Source: an uncultured Pelagibacteraceae bacterium (GTDB lineage: Bacteria > Pseudomonadota > Alphaproteobacteria > Pelagibacterales > Pelagibacteraceae). From it: a stretch of DNA of 64,000 bases. Location of the stretch: the NCBI GenBank assembly GCA_902554135.1, contig CACDNJ010000001.1, positions 30,768 through 94,767 of the forward strand. Reading direction: 5' to 3'. The notes beneath the pieces were generated by a model. That model had not been told where the DNA came from. It searched no databases and worked only from the letters and a program-made list of their open reading frames with translations. Positions 49,687 to 58,550 of this stretch are shown piece after piece. The position numbers were made by a program, and so were the translations under genes. Every line of letters begins with the position of its first letter. The stretch's first letter is position 1.

Positions 49687-51368
49687 AAAAGACCTTCTAT
49701 TTCACCTTTTTCGTTCAATTTAATAGAGTCAGCAGCAGGAACTCTTGGAAGCCCAGGCATAGTCATGATCGATCCACAAACAACAACTACAAACTCCGCG
49801 CCACTTGATAATCTAACTTCTCTAATAGGCAAAATGTGACCTGAAGGAGCTCCTTTTAACTTAGGATCAGTTGAAAAACTATATTGAGTTTTTGCAATAC
49901 AAACCGGAAATCTTCCAAACCCAGCTTGTTCTATTCTTTTGACCTGTTCTTTGATTTTTTCGTCTACTTCAATTCCTTTCGCTTTATAAATTTCTTTTGC
50001 AATTTTTTCTATTTTTTCCAGGATAGGAGTTTCGTCAGAATATAGATATTTGAATTTATTTTTTTCGCTTTTCTTACATAATTCAACTACATTATTAGCT
50101 AAATCTTTTGTTCCATTTCCTCCATCCGCCCAATGTTTGCAAAGACTTACTTTAACACCAACTTTTGAACAGTGCTCTTCAATAATCTTAACCTCTTTAT
50201 CTGTATCTGTAATAAAATGATTTATTGCTACCACAACTTCTAAACCAAACTTTTTTATGTTTTCAATATGTCTTTCAAGATTAGGAAGACCTTTTTTAAG
50301 CGCTTCTACATTTTCTTTTTTAAGATCATCTTTTTCTACTCCACCATGCATCTTTAAAGCTCTTATTGTTGCAACAAGAACAACGCAGCTAGGTTGGATC
50401 CCTGCTTTACGGCATTTAATATCTAAAAACTTTTCAGCACCAAGGTCAGCACCAAAACCAGCTTCTGTAACAACATATTCGGATAATTTTAAAGCAGTTT
50501 TTGTTGCAAGTATGGAGTTACATCCGTGTGCAATATTTGCAAACGGACCTCCATGAATAATCGCAAGATTATTTTCAAGAGTCTGAACTGCATTAGGTCT
50601 GATTGCTTCTTTTAGTAATACCGTCATAGGCCCATGGGCCTTTAGATCTTTTGCATAAACAGGTTTTTTATCTTTTGTGTAAGCAACCGTAATGTTTCCT
50701 ATCTTTTTTTCTAAATCTTTTATGCTATTTGATAAGCAAAAAATTGCCATAACTTCTGATGCAACAGTAATATCAAAACTATCATCTCTCGGGACGTTGC
50801 TTTTTAATTTTTCAAGATTAATTTTTATTTTTCTAAGTCCACGATCATTCAAATCAACAACACGTTTCCAAACTATATTTTCAGGATCTATATTTAATTT
50901 ATTTCCCCAATAAATATGATTATCTATTAAAGCTGATAAAAGATTGTGAGCAGAAGTTATTGCATGAAAGTCGCCGGTAAAATGTAAATTAATTTGTTCC
51001 ATAGGCACAACTTGAGCATAACCTCCTCCAGCAGCCCCACCTTTCATTCCAAAAGAAGGTCCTAAACTAGGCTCTCTTAAACAGACAATCGATTTCTTTC
51101 CAATCTTATTTAAACCATCACTTAAACCAACAGACGTTGTTGTTTTTCCTTCTCCTGCAGGAGTAGGCGTTATAGCTGTTACTAGAATTAAATTACTTTT
51201 TTTTTCTTTTAATTTGTCAATATACTCAAAATTTAATTTTGCCATGTGTCGACCCATAGGACTAAAAGAAAAAGGATCATCAGGCACATTGAATTTTCCA
51301 AGCACATCTCCAATAGGTTTTATCTTGGCAGCTCTTGCAATTTCAATATCAGATTTAATTTTACTCAT
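49683..51368 (-). CDS. fhs: Formate-tetrahydrofolate ligase
   Basis: Reversibly couples ATP with formate and THF to 10-formyl-THF. In C1 oxidation it can run toward formate and ATP, making it the likely energy-yielding end of the methylamine pathway here. The 561 residues show [49 protein letters not shown] and the C-terminal [11 protein letters not shown] start at the ATG at 51368, five bases after AGGAG, rather than the GTG at 51374. It precedes nothing on its strand but follows ygfZ by 27 bases. Confidence 0.96.
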   Translation of the reverse strand: MSKIKSDIEIARAAKIKPIGDVLGKFNVPDDPFSFSPMGRHMAKLNFEYIDKLKEKKSNLILVTAITPTPAGEGKTTTSVGLSDGLNKIGKKSIVCLREPSLGPSFGMKGGAAGGGYAQVVPMEQINLHFTGDFHAITSAHNLLSALIDNHIYWGNKLNIDPENIVWKRVVDLNDRGLRKIKINLEKLKSNVPRDDSFDITVASEVMAIFCLSNSIKDLEKKIGNITVAYTKDKKPVYAKDLKAHGPMTVLLKEAIRPNAVQTLENNLAIIHGGPFANIAHGCNSILATKTALKLSEYVVTEAGFGADLGAEKFLDIKCRKAGIQPSCVVLVATIRALKMHGGVEKDDLKKENVEALKKGLPNLERHIENIKKFGLEVVVAINHFITDTDKEVKIIEEHCSKVGVKVSLCKHWADGGNGTKDLANNVVELCKKSEKNKFKYLYSDETPILEKIEKIAKEIYKAKGIEVDEKIKEQVKRIEQAGFGRFPVCIAKTQYSFSTDPKLKGAPSGHILPIREVRLSSGAEFVVVVCGSIMTMPGLPRVPAADSIKLNEKGEIEGLF

Positions 51369-51395
51369 CGGCACTCCTATACATAAAAAACAAGA

Positions 51396-52283
51396 TTATG
51401 TATACAAATTATTAATTATTTTCAATTTTGTGTTGTTACTCAAAAGTTCGCTTTCAATGAATTCTTTAATGCTCGGATCACTAGTTTTAAACAATCCAAA
51501 CGGATAAGGTTCAGGAATTAAGATCTTTCCTACAACCTTTTCTTTGTAAGTAATTTCACTTAAGGCAGGGATATTTCCTTGAAAGGAAATGGGAAGAAGT
51601 GTTTTTCTCATCTTATTTTTCAACTTCATTCTTGCAGTGTTTTCTTGCCCTACATAACATCCTTTTTTAAAATCAATAGCATTTAACTTTTCAAAATTAC
51701 ATTCTAGACCAAATATTTTATCTTGAAGTTTATTGGTGTTAATTTGAGGAACACCAAGTTTGTGACTTAATTCATAATATTTTTTTGAATCTCCAGAATT
51801 TAAACCAAGTTTTTTAAGAGAAAGATTCAATTTTTCTAAATTAGCAATTAATCTTCCTCCCAACTTTTTTGCTCTAGGATCTAAAGCAACCGTATCATCG
51901 TTGTATTTTAATGTATTTCCTTCAACGTCTTTGGAATTTTTTAGAGTTAAAAATTTTTCCCTACTAATAACCGCAACCTCAAACTCATTACTCAGATTTA
52001 ATATCTCGATTTTAGAATTAAGCTTATAGACGTTTAATCTTTCAATTAATTGATTTATCTGATTCTTTTCACAATCTAAAAAGTAACCCTGCTTGTGTTT
52101 GATGATAATAAAATCAAACAAATATTTGCCTTGAGGCGTAAGTAAGGAAGCAAAACAACTTAAGGTATCACTGACCTTGTTAATATCGTTAGTTACAATA
52201 TTTTGTAAAAACTCTTTAGCATCTTCTCCGTTGATGTAGATGATGCCTCTATCTTTCAAAATAAATATTTGACCTTTTTCCAT
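51396..52283 (-). CDS. ygfZ: Folate-binding protein YgfZ
   Basis: GcvT-fold protein of 295 residues involved in folate-dependent maintenance of iron-sulfur enzymes. The hallmark KGCYVGQENTARM is present, with the single conserved Cys. EFLQNIVTNDINKV near the N-terminus is also typical. It lies upstream of fhs on the same strand, probably co-transcribed, linking folate and Fe-S supply to the many Fe-S and folate enzymes of this region. Confidence 0.92.
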   Translation of the reverse strand: MEKGQIFILKDRGIIYINGEDAKEFLQNIVTNDINKVSDTLSCFASLLTPQGKYLFDFIIIKHKQGYFLDCEKNQINQLIERLNVYKLNSKIEILNLSNEFEVAVISREKFLTLKNSKDVEGNTLKYNDDTVALDPRAKKLGGRLIANLEKLNLSLKKLGLNSGDSKKYYELSHKLGVPQINTNKLQDKIFGLECNFEKLNAIDFKKGCYVGQENTARMKLKNKMRKTLLPISFQGNIPALSEITYKEKVVGKILIPEPYPFGLFKTSDPSIKEFIESELLSNNTKLKIINNLYT

Positions 52284-52320
52284 ATTTGAAGTTTATATTG
52301 TATAATAATTTTAACAAAAT

Positions 52321-53634
52321 ATGTCTGATAACTATAGTCTCATTATAAAGAACGGATCTTGTTATATTGGGGGAAAATTTCAGAATACTGATGTAGCTTT
52401 ATCAGGAAGCAAAATCAAAAAAATAGGAAAAATTAGTTTAAATAACGCCAAAGTTATTGATGCATCTGGAAAAATTGTTTTGCCGGGAGTAATTGATACC
52501 CAGGTTCATTTTAGGGAACCAGGTGCAAACGATGCTGAAAATTTAGAGAGCGGTAGTAGAGCAGCTGTAGCAGGAGGTGTTACATCAGTGTTTGAAATGC
52601 CAAATACTAACCCTCCCACATCTACCTTTAAAGAATTTAATAATAAGCTTAGTGCAGCAAAAAATAGAATGTTTTGTAATTATGCTTTTTATTTTGGTGC
52701 AACCCCAGATAATATGAAAGAACTTGCTTCGGTCAATACTCTCGAAGGATGTTGTGGGGTAAAACTTTTTGCAGGATCTTCAACAGGAAATCTTTTAGTG
52801 AGCAAGGAAAAAGATATAGAAAAAGTTATATCCAATAGTAGCAAGATTATCTCGGTTCACTCAGAAGATGAAAATATTTTATTATCCAGAAAAAAATTTA
52901 TTAAAGAAGGAGATGTTTCTTCACATCCTGTTTGGAGAAATGAAGAATGTGCACTTGAATCAACAAAAAGGGTAGTAGGAATTGCGGAAAAGTATAAAAA
53001 GAAAATTCACATTCTTCATATAACAACTAAACAAGAAATAGATTTTTTCTCTAAAAAAAGAGATAACGTAACCTTCGAGATTACACCTCAACATTTAACT
53101 TTATTTGCACCAGATTGTTATGAGAAACTTAAAACCTTTAGTCAAATGAATCCACCTATAAGAACAAAAGACCATCACGATAAGCTTTGGGAAGCAGTTA
53201 AAAATTCTTTGGTTAGTACTATAGGATCTGATCATGCTCCTCATACAAAAGAAGAGAAGAATAGAAAATATCCTTTATCTCCATCTGGTATGCCAGGCGT
53301 TCAAACTCTACTCCCGGTAATGCTTGATCATGTGAATAAGGGAAAATTAAAAATAGAACAATTGATTAAATTAGTTTGTGAAAATCCATGTGATCTATTT
53401 GGTATTAAAAACAAAGGTTACATAAAAGAAAATTATGATGCTGACTTAACCATAGTGGATATGAATAAAGAGGTTGTCATAAAAGATAGTTGGATCGAGA
53501 GCAAATGCGGATGGACACCTTTTAACAATTACAAAGTCAAAGGATTTCCAGTAGCAACAATTGTTAATGGTGAAATTGTTATGGAAAATAATAAAATTAT
53601 ATCAACTGCAAAAGGAAAACCCTTAACCTTTTAA
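52321..53634 (+). CDS. pyrC: Dihydroorotase (class I)
   Basis: Zinc amidohydrolase that closes carbamoyl-aspartate to dihydroorotate in pyrimidine synthesis. The 437 residues include LPGVIDTQVHFREPG, the KLFAGSSTGNLL segment with the likely carbamylated Lys, ISVHSEDE, KIHILHITT and IGSDHAPHTKEEK. Length and motifs match the longer AllB/PyrC class-I enzymes; allantoinase is the alternative and is less likely. It is divergent from ygfZ across 37 bases and overlaps prpE tail to tail by 12 bases. Confidence 0.88.
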   Translation: MSDNYSLIIKNGSCYIGGKFQNTDVALSGSKIKKIGKISLNNAKVIDASGKIVLPGVIDTQVHFREPGANDAENLESGSRAAVAGGVTSVFEMPNTNPPTSTFKEFNNKLSAAKNRMFCNYAFYFGATPDNMKELASVNTLEGCCGVKLFAGSSTGNLLVSKEKDIEKVISNSSKIISVHSEDENILLSRKKFIKEGDVSSHPVWRNEECALESTKRVVGIAEKYKKKIHILHITTKQEIDFFSKKRDNVTFEITPQHLTLFAPDCYEKLKTFSQMNPPIRTKDHHDKLWEAVKNSLVSTIGSDHAPHTKEEKNRKYPLSPSGMPGVQTLLPVMLDHVNKGKLKIEQLIKLVCENPCDLFGIKNKGYIKENYDADLTIVDMNKEVVIKDSWIESKCGWTPFNNYKVKGFPVATIVNGEIVMENNKIISTAKGKPLTF

Positions 53635-55521
53635 AACATTATTATCTTTAAGGTCTTTTTTAATCTCATCTAAAATAGCTGGATCATCAATTGTTGGTGG
53701 TACTTTATAAGTTTCTCCATCAGCTATTTTTCTAACTGTACCTCTTAAAACTTTTCCCGACCTTGTTTTTGGAAGTCTTTTTACAACAATCGCTAATTTA
53801 AAAGCGGCAACTGGCCCAACTTTTTCTCTTACCAAAGCTACACACTCTTTTGTAATTTCTTTGTTGTCTCGATCTACTCCAGCCTTTAAAGCTATTAGTC
53901 CAATAGGGAGCTGTCCTTTTAATTTGTCAGCAATTCCTATAACAGCACATTCGGCAACATTTTTATGTTCAGCCAAAACTTCTTCAATAGCACCTGTTGA
54001 AAGTCTATGACCAGCTACATTAATGATGTCGTCAGTTCTAGACATAATCCAAACATAACCATCCTCATCAATATGTCCGGCATCATAAGTTTGATAGTAG
54101 CCAGGATAAGTTGACATATAAACTTTTTTATATCTTTCATCAGCGTTCCATAAAGTTGGAAAAGTTCCTGGAGGCAAAGGCAACTTAACAACTATATCTC
54201 CCATTTGACCTCTCTTAGCTTCTTTGCCTTCATTATTAAGAACTTTTAAATCATAACCGGGGACAGGTTTAAACGCAGAACCATATTTAGTTGGAAATTT
54301 TTCTATCCCAGCACAATTTGCACTAATAGCCCAGCTCGTTTCAGTTTGCCACCAGTGATCAATCACAGGAGCATTTGAAAGCTTTTCAAACCATTTAATG
54401 GTATCTGGATCCGCACGTTCTCCAGCTAAAAACAAAGTGTCGAACTTAGACAAATCATATTTTTTAAAAAATTTTCCTTCAGGATCTTCTTTTTTGATTG
54501 CTCTTATTGCTGTAGGAGCGGTAAATAAAGATTTTACTTTGTGTTCAGAAATTATTCTCCAAAAAACACCAGGGTCCGGAGTTCCAATTGGTTTTCCTTC
54601 AAATAAAATAGTTGTGCATCCATGAAATAATGGAGCATATACAATATAAGAATGTCCAACAATCCAACCTATATCGCTGGCTGACCACCACACATCGTTA
54701 GGATCTATGTTATAAATATTTTTCATAGTCCACTTTAGAGCAACGATGTGACCACCTATATCTCTTACAATTCCTTTTGGTAAACCAGTTGTTCCCGATG
54801 TATAAAGAATATAAGCGTAATCGTTTGCATTCATTTTTTCACATTCAGTCGGTTTAGCTCCTTTTAAAGCTTCTTCCCATGTAATATCTATTTTTGGATT
54901 AAGTTCTGCTTTGTCTTTTTCTCTTTGAAAAATTATACATTTGTTTGGTTTGTGTTTTGCAATTTCAATAGCTTTATTTAGTAAAGGTTTATAGCGAACA
55001 GTTCTTCCAGGTTCGTATCCACAAGAAGCTGAAACAATAATTTTTGCTTTTGAATCATCGATTCTACTTGCTAATTCATTTGCTGCAAAACCTCCAAAGA
55101 CAACTGAGTGAACTGCTCCAATTCTACCGCAAGCTAACATGGCAATTACCGCCTCAGGTATCATTGGCATGTAAATTATAACTCTATCTCCCTTGCTTAT
55201 TCTTTGATTTTTAAGTGCACCTGCAAAAACAGATACTTTGTCTCTTAGTTCTTTGTAAGAAAATTTATTTTTTGTTCCAGTTATTGGACTATCATAGATT
55301 ATAGCCGTTTTGTTTCCACGACCTTTATCGATGTGAAAATCTAAAGCGTTGTAACAAGTGTTTGTGATACCGTCTTCAAACCATTTATAAAAAGGAGGAT
55401 TAGATGAATTTAGTATTTTTGAAGGTTTTTTATACCAAAAAATGTCATCAGATATTTTTTTCCAAAAAATTTCCCTATTCTCTATAGATGAATCATAGGC
55501 TTTTTCGTATTTTCCTGACAA
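53623..55521 (-). CDS. prpE: Propionyl-CoA synthetase (AMP-forming)
   Basis: Acyl-CoA synthetase of 632 residues that activates propionate, possibly acetate. Motifs are YILYTSGTTGLPKGIVRD, WWSASDIGWIVGHSYIVYAPL, DHWWQTETSW and the C-terminal acylated Lys in KTRSGKVLRGTVRKI. SASCGYEPGRTVRYKPLL is characteristic of PrpE/ACSS3 rather than Acs. The start is a TTG at 55521, eight bases after AGGAGG. It is divergent from proteorhodopsin across 219 bases. Confidence 0.9.
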   Translation of the reverse strand: MSGKYEKAYDSSIENREIFWKKISDDIFWYKKPSKILNSSNPPFYKWFEDGITNTCYNALDFHIDKGRGNKTAIIYDSPITGTKNKFSYKELRDKVSVFAGALKNQRISKGDRVIIYMPMIPEAVIAMLACGRIGAVHSVVFGGFAANELASRIDDSKAKIIVSASCGYEPGRTVRYKPLLNKAIEIAKHKPNKCIIFQREKDKAELNPKIDITWEEALKGAKPTECEKMNANDYAYILYTSGTTGLPKGIVRDIGGHIVALKWTMKNIYNIDPNDVWWSASDIGWIVGHSYIVYAPLFHGCTTILFEGKPIGTPDPGVFWRIISEHKVKSLFTAPTAIRAIKKEDPEGKFFKKYDLSKFDTLFLAGERADPDTIKWFEKLSNAPVIDHWWQTETSWAISANCAGIEKFPTKYGSAFKPVPGYDLKVLNNEGKEAKRGQMGDIVVKLPLPPGTFPTLWNADERYKKVYMSTYPGYYQTYDAGHIDEDGYVWIMSRTDDIINVAGHRLSTGAIEEVLAEHKNVAECAVIGIADKLKGQLPIGLIALKAGVDRDNKEITKECVALVREKVGPVAAFKLAIVVKRLPKTRSGKVLRGTVRKIADGETYKVPPTIDDPAILDEIKKDLKDNNVLKG

Positions 55522-55535
55522 ACCAGATACCTCCT

Positions 55536-55547
55536 AAAACGCGTTTT
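55536..55547. other. 12-bp palindrome in the prpE leader
   Basis: AAAACGCGTTTT is a perfect palindrome just upstream of the prpE Shine-Dalgarno, followed by a long T-run on the plus strand. It may be an operator for prpE or a chance feature of AT-rich DNA. Confidence 0.25.
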
Positions 55548-55652
55548 TTTTTTATATTATCCCCAAAAAAAAACAAAAAAGCTAATAAAATCAACGCTTT
55601 TTACTAAAAAAAAAGCTTCAAATTAACTTTCTTATTGGGTAACTTCTCGGCA

Positions 55653-55712
55653 CGTTCAAGGATAGAGGGAGATACTCAAGCTTTGAACGGTTTAAATTTA
55701 AACTAATAAAAA
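55653..55712 (+). promoter_or_regulatory. Candidate proteorhodopsin promoter with inverted repeats
   Basis: TTGAAC (55683-55688) and TAAAAA (55707-55712), spaced by 18 bases, form a plausible promoter about 29 bases before the ATG. A perfect 14-bp palindrome, GTTTAAATTTAAAC, fills 55690-55703 between the two boxes. The -35 box is also one arm of CGTTCAA (55653-55659) paired with TTGAACG (55683-55689). The strong Shine-Dalgarno AAGGGAGG lies at 55728-55735. No experimental start site is known to me. Confidence 0.4.
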
Positions 55713-55740
55713 AAGAAAACTAAACGAAAGGGAGGTTTTC

Positions 55741-56511
55741 ATGAAAAAACTAAGTATGATTGCACTAGCTGTTCTTGCATTCTTCGGAATCACAAGCTCA
55801 GCTAACGCTGCTACTGCTATCCTAGCTACTAACGATTTCGTAGGAATTACGTTCTGGTTAGTGTCTATGGGGATGCTAGCGGGAGCTGTATTCTTCTTCT
55901 TAGAAAGAAATACAGTTGCTGCATCGTGGAGAACATCTGTAACAGTTGCTGGACTAATCCAGTTTATTGCATTTGTTCACTACTTATACATGAGAGACAT
56001 TTGGGTGAATACAGGAGATACTCCAACAGTATACAGATATATTGATTGGTTAATCACTGTTCCACTTCAAATTGTTGAATTCTATTTAATCTTAGCTGCT
56101 GTTAGAAAAGTTCCAGGATCTATGTTCTGGAGATTGCTAATAGCTTCATTAGTAATGTTAGTCGGTGGTTACCTAGGTGAAGCCGGTTACATCCAAGAAT
56201 TTGTCGGTTTCATAATTGGAATGGCAGGTTGGATATACATTCTATTTGAAATCTTTTCTGGAGAAGCTGGAAGAGCAGCCGCAAAAGGTGGTAACAAAGC
56301 TGTAGCCACTGCTTTTGGAGCTATGAGAATGATAGTTACAATTGGTTGGGCAATTTACCCATTAGGTTACGTATTTGGTTACCTAGCTGGTGGAATTGAC
56401 ACTAACACGTTGAACATCATCTATAACTTAGCTGACTTCGTTAACAAATTAGCATTTGGTCTAGTTATCTGGGCTGCTGCTATGCAGAATACTTCTCTAT
56501 CTAAAAGATAA
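55741..56511 (+). CDS. Proteorhodopsin, predicted blue-absorbing
   Basis: Light-driven proton pump of 256 residues with a signal peptide (cleavage after about ANA, residue 23) and seven helices. Key residues are in place: proton acceptor D102 and donor E113 in RYIDWLITVPLQIVEF, H80 partnering the acceptor, and retinal Schiff-base K236 with D232 in NLADFVNKLAFG. The spectral-tuning position corresponding to L/Q105 of green and blue proteorhodopsins is Q110, predicting blue absorption. It is expressed alone, with a strong Shine-Dalgarno upstream and a terminator downstream. Retinal synthesis genes are not in the window. Confidence 0.98.
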   Translation: MKKLSMIALAVLAFFGITSSANAATAILATNDFVGITFWLVSMGMLAGAVFFFLERNTVAASWRTSVTVAGLIQFIAFVHYLYMRDIWVNTGDTPTVYRYIDWLITVPLQIVEFYLILAAVRKVPGSMFWRLLIASLVMLVGGYLGEAGYIQEFVGFIIGMAGWIYILFEIFSGEAGRAAAKGGNKAVATAFGAMRMIVTIGWAIYPLGYVFGYLAGGIDTNTLNIIYNLADFVNKLAFGLVIWAAAMQNTSLSKR

Positions 56512-56533
56512 TAATAGATAGTTAATTATTTAA

Positions 56534-56570
56534 AATAGGGCGAGTTTTATAACTTGCCCTATTTTTTTTT
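56534..56570 (+). terminator. Intrinsic terminator after proteorhodopsin
   Basis: A 13-bp stem with one G-T wobble, AATAGGGCGAGTT (56534-56546) with AACTTGCCCTATT (56551-56563) and a 4-base loop, runs into a T-tract ending at 56570. It lies 22 bases after the proteorhodopsin stop and only 17 before the ferredoxin ATG, so it should separate their expression. Confidence 0.95.
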
Positions 56571-56587
56571 GTACCTATATTAACTAA

Positions 56588-56908
56588 ATGCCGAAAATTA
56601 CTTATATAGATTCTTCTGGAAATAAGAGAACAATAGAAGTTGTTAAAGGTCTATCAGTCATGGAAGGGGCTGTTCAGAACAAAATTCCAGGCATAGATGC
56701 TGATTGTGGTGGAGGTATGGCATGTGCGACGTGCCATGTTTACGTCAAAGAAGAATGGTTTAATAAACTACCAAAGGCGGAAGACGCCGAACAAGACATG
56801 ATTGATATGGCATTTGAACCAAAAAAAAATAGCAGACTTAGTTGTCAGTTAATAGTTTCTGAAGAATTAGATGGGTTGATTGTTACTACTCCATCCAAAC
56901 AAACTTAA
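56588..56908 (+). CDS. 2Fe-2S ferredoxin, adrenodoxin type
   Basis: Electron carrier of 106 residues. The cluster ligands are C40, C46, C49 (DADCGGGMACATCHVYV) and C86 (RLSCQLIV). MDMAFEPKKNSRLSCQ is typical of adrenodoxin/putidaredoxin-like ferredoxins. It is followed after two bases by a flavin reductase that can reduce it, so the pair forms an NADPH-to-ferredoxin module. Confidence 0.95.
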   Translation: MPKITYIDSSGNKRTIEVVKGLSVMEGAVQNKIPGIDADCGGGMACATCHVYVKEEWFNKLPKAEDAEQDMIDMAFEPKKNSRLSCQLIVSEELDGLIVTTPSKQT

Positions 56909-56910
56909 AG

Positions 56911-57930
56911 ATGATAAAAACAGATGTTGTAATAGTAGGTGCGGGACCTGTTGGGTTGTTTGCGGTGCACCAACTAGGAATAAATGGATTAAAATCCGAA
57001 GTTATTGACAATTTAGATAAAGCAGGAGGTCAATGTATTGAACTATATCCAGACAAACCAATTTATGACATTCCCGGAATTCCAGTTTGTACAGGCGAAG
57101 AATTAACAAAAAATTTAATTAAACAAATAGAACCCTTTAAAACAAATTTTCACTTAAATGAAAGGGTTCAAGAAATATCTAATGAAAATAATAATTGGGT
57201 AATTAAAACAAGCAAAAATAAAGTTTTTATTTCTCCCAACATCATTATTGCTGGAGGAGTAGGATCTTTTGAACCAAGAAAATTATCGTTAAAAGACGCA
57301 GAAAAACATGAAGGTAAAAATATTTTTTATTCTGTTAATGATAAGAATAAGTTTAAGGATAAAAAAGTTTCAATTTTTGGAGGAGGAGATTCAGCATTAG
57401 ATTGGGCTTTAGAGTTATCAAAAATTTCTAGAGTTACATTAATTCACAGGAGAGATGAATTTAGAGGAGCCTCTCATACTGTACAGGAAATAAGAAAGTT
57501 ATCAAAAGCAGGAAAACTAATACTTAAAACTAAGTACCAATTATCCTCTATTGAAGGAGATAAAAATATAAAATCTATAACAATTAAACATGAAGAAGGA
57601 AAAACGGAAAAAATAGAAACAGAATGTATCTTAGGTTTTTTTGGACTAATTATGAAATTAGGTCCTATAGCAGAATGGGGACTTAATATGGATAAAAAAA
57701 CAATACAGGTAAACACAGAAAATTTTGAAACAAACAAAAAAGGTATATTCGCCATAGGCGATATTTGTACTTACCCAGGAAAACTTAAACTAATATTGTC
57801 AGGATTCCACGAGGCAGCTTTGGCATCGGTAGAATGTTTTAAAAGGGCAAGACCTAATGAAAAATATAAATTTCAATTTACTACCTCTTCAAAGGAAATA
57901 CAGGATCGTTTAGGTGTTAAGACCAAGTGA
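56911..57930 (+). CDS. Ferredoxin-NADP+ reductase, thioredoxin-reductase-like type
   Basis: FAD enzyme of 339 residues. The FAD motif is VVIVGAGPVGLFAVHQLG, the NADPH motif is SIFGGGDSALDWALELS, and GIFAIGDICTYPGKLKLILSGFHEAALA closes the FAD site. The CxxC redox pair of true thioredoxin reductases is absent, which points to the YumC-like ferredoxin reductase group. Older annotations call such genes trxB. The stop overlaps the GST start (GTGA, 57927-57930). Confidence 0.9.
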   Translation: MIKTDVVIVGAGPVGLFAVHQLGINGLKSEVIDNLDKAGGQCIELYPDKPIYDIPGIPVCTGEELTKNLIKQIEPFKTNFHLNERVQEISNENNNWVIKTSKNKVFISPNIIIAGGVGSFEPRKLSLKDAEKHEGKNIFYSVNDKNKFKDKKVSIFGGGDSALDWALELSKISRVTLIHRRDEFRGASHTVQEIRKLSKAGKLILKTKYQLSSIEGDKNIKSITIKHEEGKTEKIETECILGFFGLIMKLGPIAEWGLNMDKKTIQVNTENFETNKKGIFAIGDICTYPGKLKLILSGFHEAALASVECFKRARPNEKYKFQFTTSSKEIQDRLGVKTK

Positions 57931-58550
57931 TAGAATTACTCACAGCAAATACTCCAAACGGAAAAAAAATTTCAATAATGTTGGAGGAGATAAAATTTGA
58001 ATATAAGGTTGCAAAAGTAAACATTCTTAAGGGTGAGCAATTTGATCCTAAATTTAGAGCCATAAGTCCTTTTAGTAAAATTCCAGTAATTATTGATCAT
58101 GACAATAAAACTTCTATTTTCGAGTCAGGAGCAATATTGATGTACTTGGGTGAAAAGAGCGGAAAGTTTTATCCAGAAAAAAATAAAGGTTTAATAATTC
58201 AGTGGTTAATGGGTCAAATGGCTTACGTGGGACCAATGCTAGGTCAACACCATCAATTTCATCATTACAATCCCGGTAAGAGTAATTGGGGAGAAGAAAG
58301 GTACTTTAAAATAGCAAAAACTATCTACAAGGATTTGGATGAAAGATTAGAAAAAAGTAAATTTTTAGCAGGAGAATATTCAATAGCTGATATTGCAACT
58401 TTTCCATGGATTGCTCGTCATGAATGGCACGACGTCGGTTTAAAAAAATTTAAAAATCTGTCTAGATGGTACAACGAAATTTCACAGAGAGAAGCTGTAA
58501 TTAAAGGTTTTGATCTTTTAAATAGAGAAGAAAAAATACCCAAGATTTAA
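57927..58550 (+). CDS. Glutathione S-transferase family protein
   Basis: Two-domain GST-like protein of 207 residues: a thioredoxin-like N-terminal domain (TANTPNGKKISIMLEEIKFEY, with PFSKIPVIIDHD and FESGAILMYLGEKSG) and a helical C-terminal domain (FLAGEYSIADIATFPWI). The opening resembles the YfcG/Nu class, where TPNG holds the glutathione contact. It begins with GTG inside the reductase stop. The stop interlocks with dksA in TTAA at 58547-58550. Confidence 0.88.
   Translation: MIELLTANTPNGKKISIMLEEIKFEYKVAKVNILKGEQFDPKFRAISPFSKIPVIIDHDNKTSIFESGAILMYLGEKSGKFYPEKNKGLIIQWLMGQMAYVGPMLGQHHQFHHYNPGKSNWGEERYFKIAKTIYKDLDERLEKSKFLAGEYSIADIATFPWIARHEWHDVGLKKFKNLSRWYNEISQREAVIKGFDLLNREEKIPKI

Noticed and set aside
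55651..55690. CGTTCA-containing leader before proteorhodopsin as a glutamine (glnA-type) riboswitch
   Set aside because: Only the short CGTTCA core agrees; the conserved downstream GGA-rich segment I would expect is not present.
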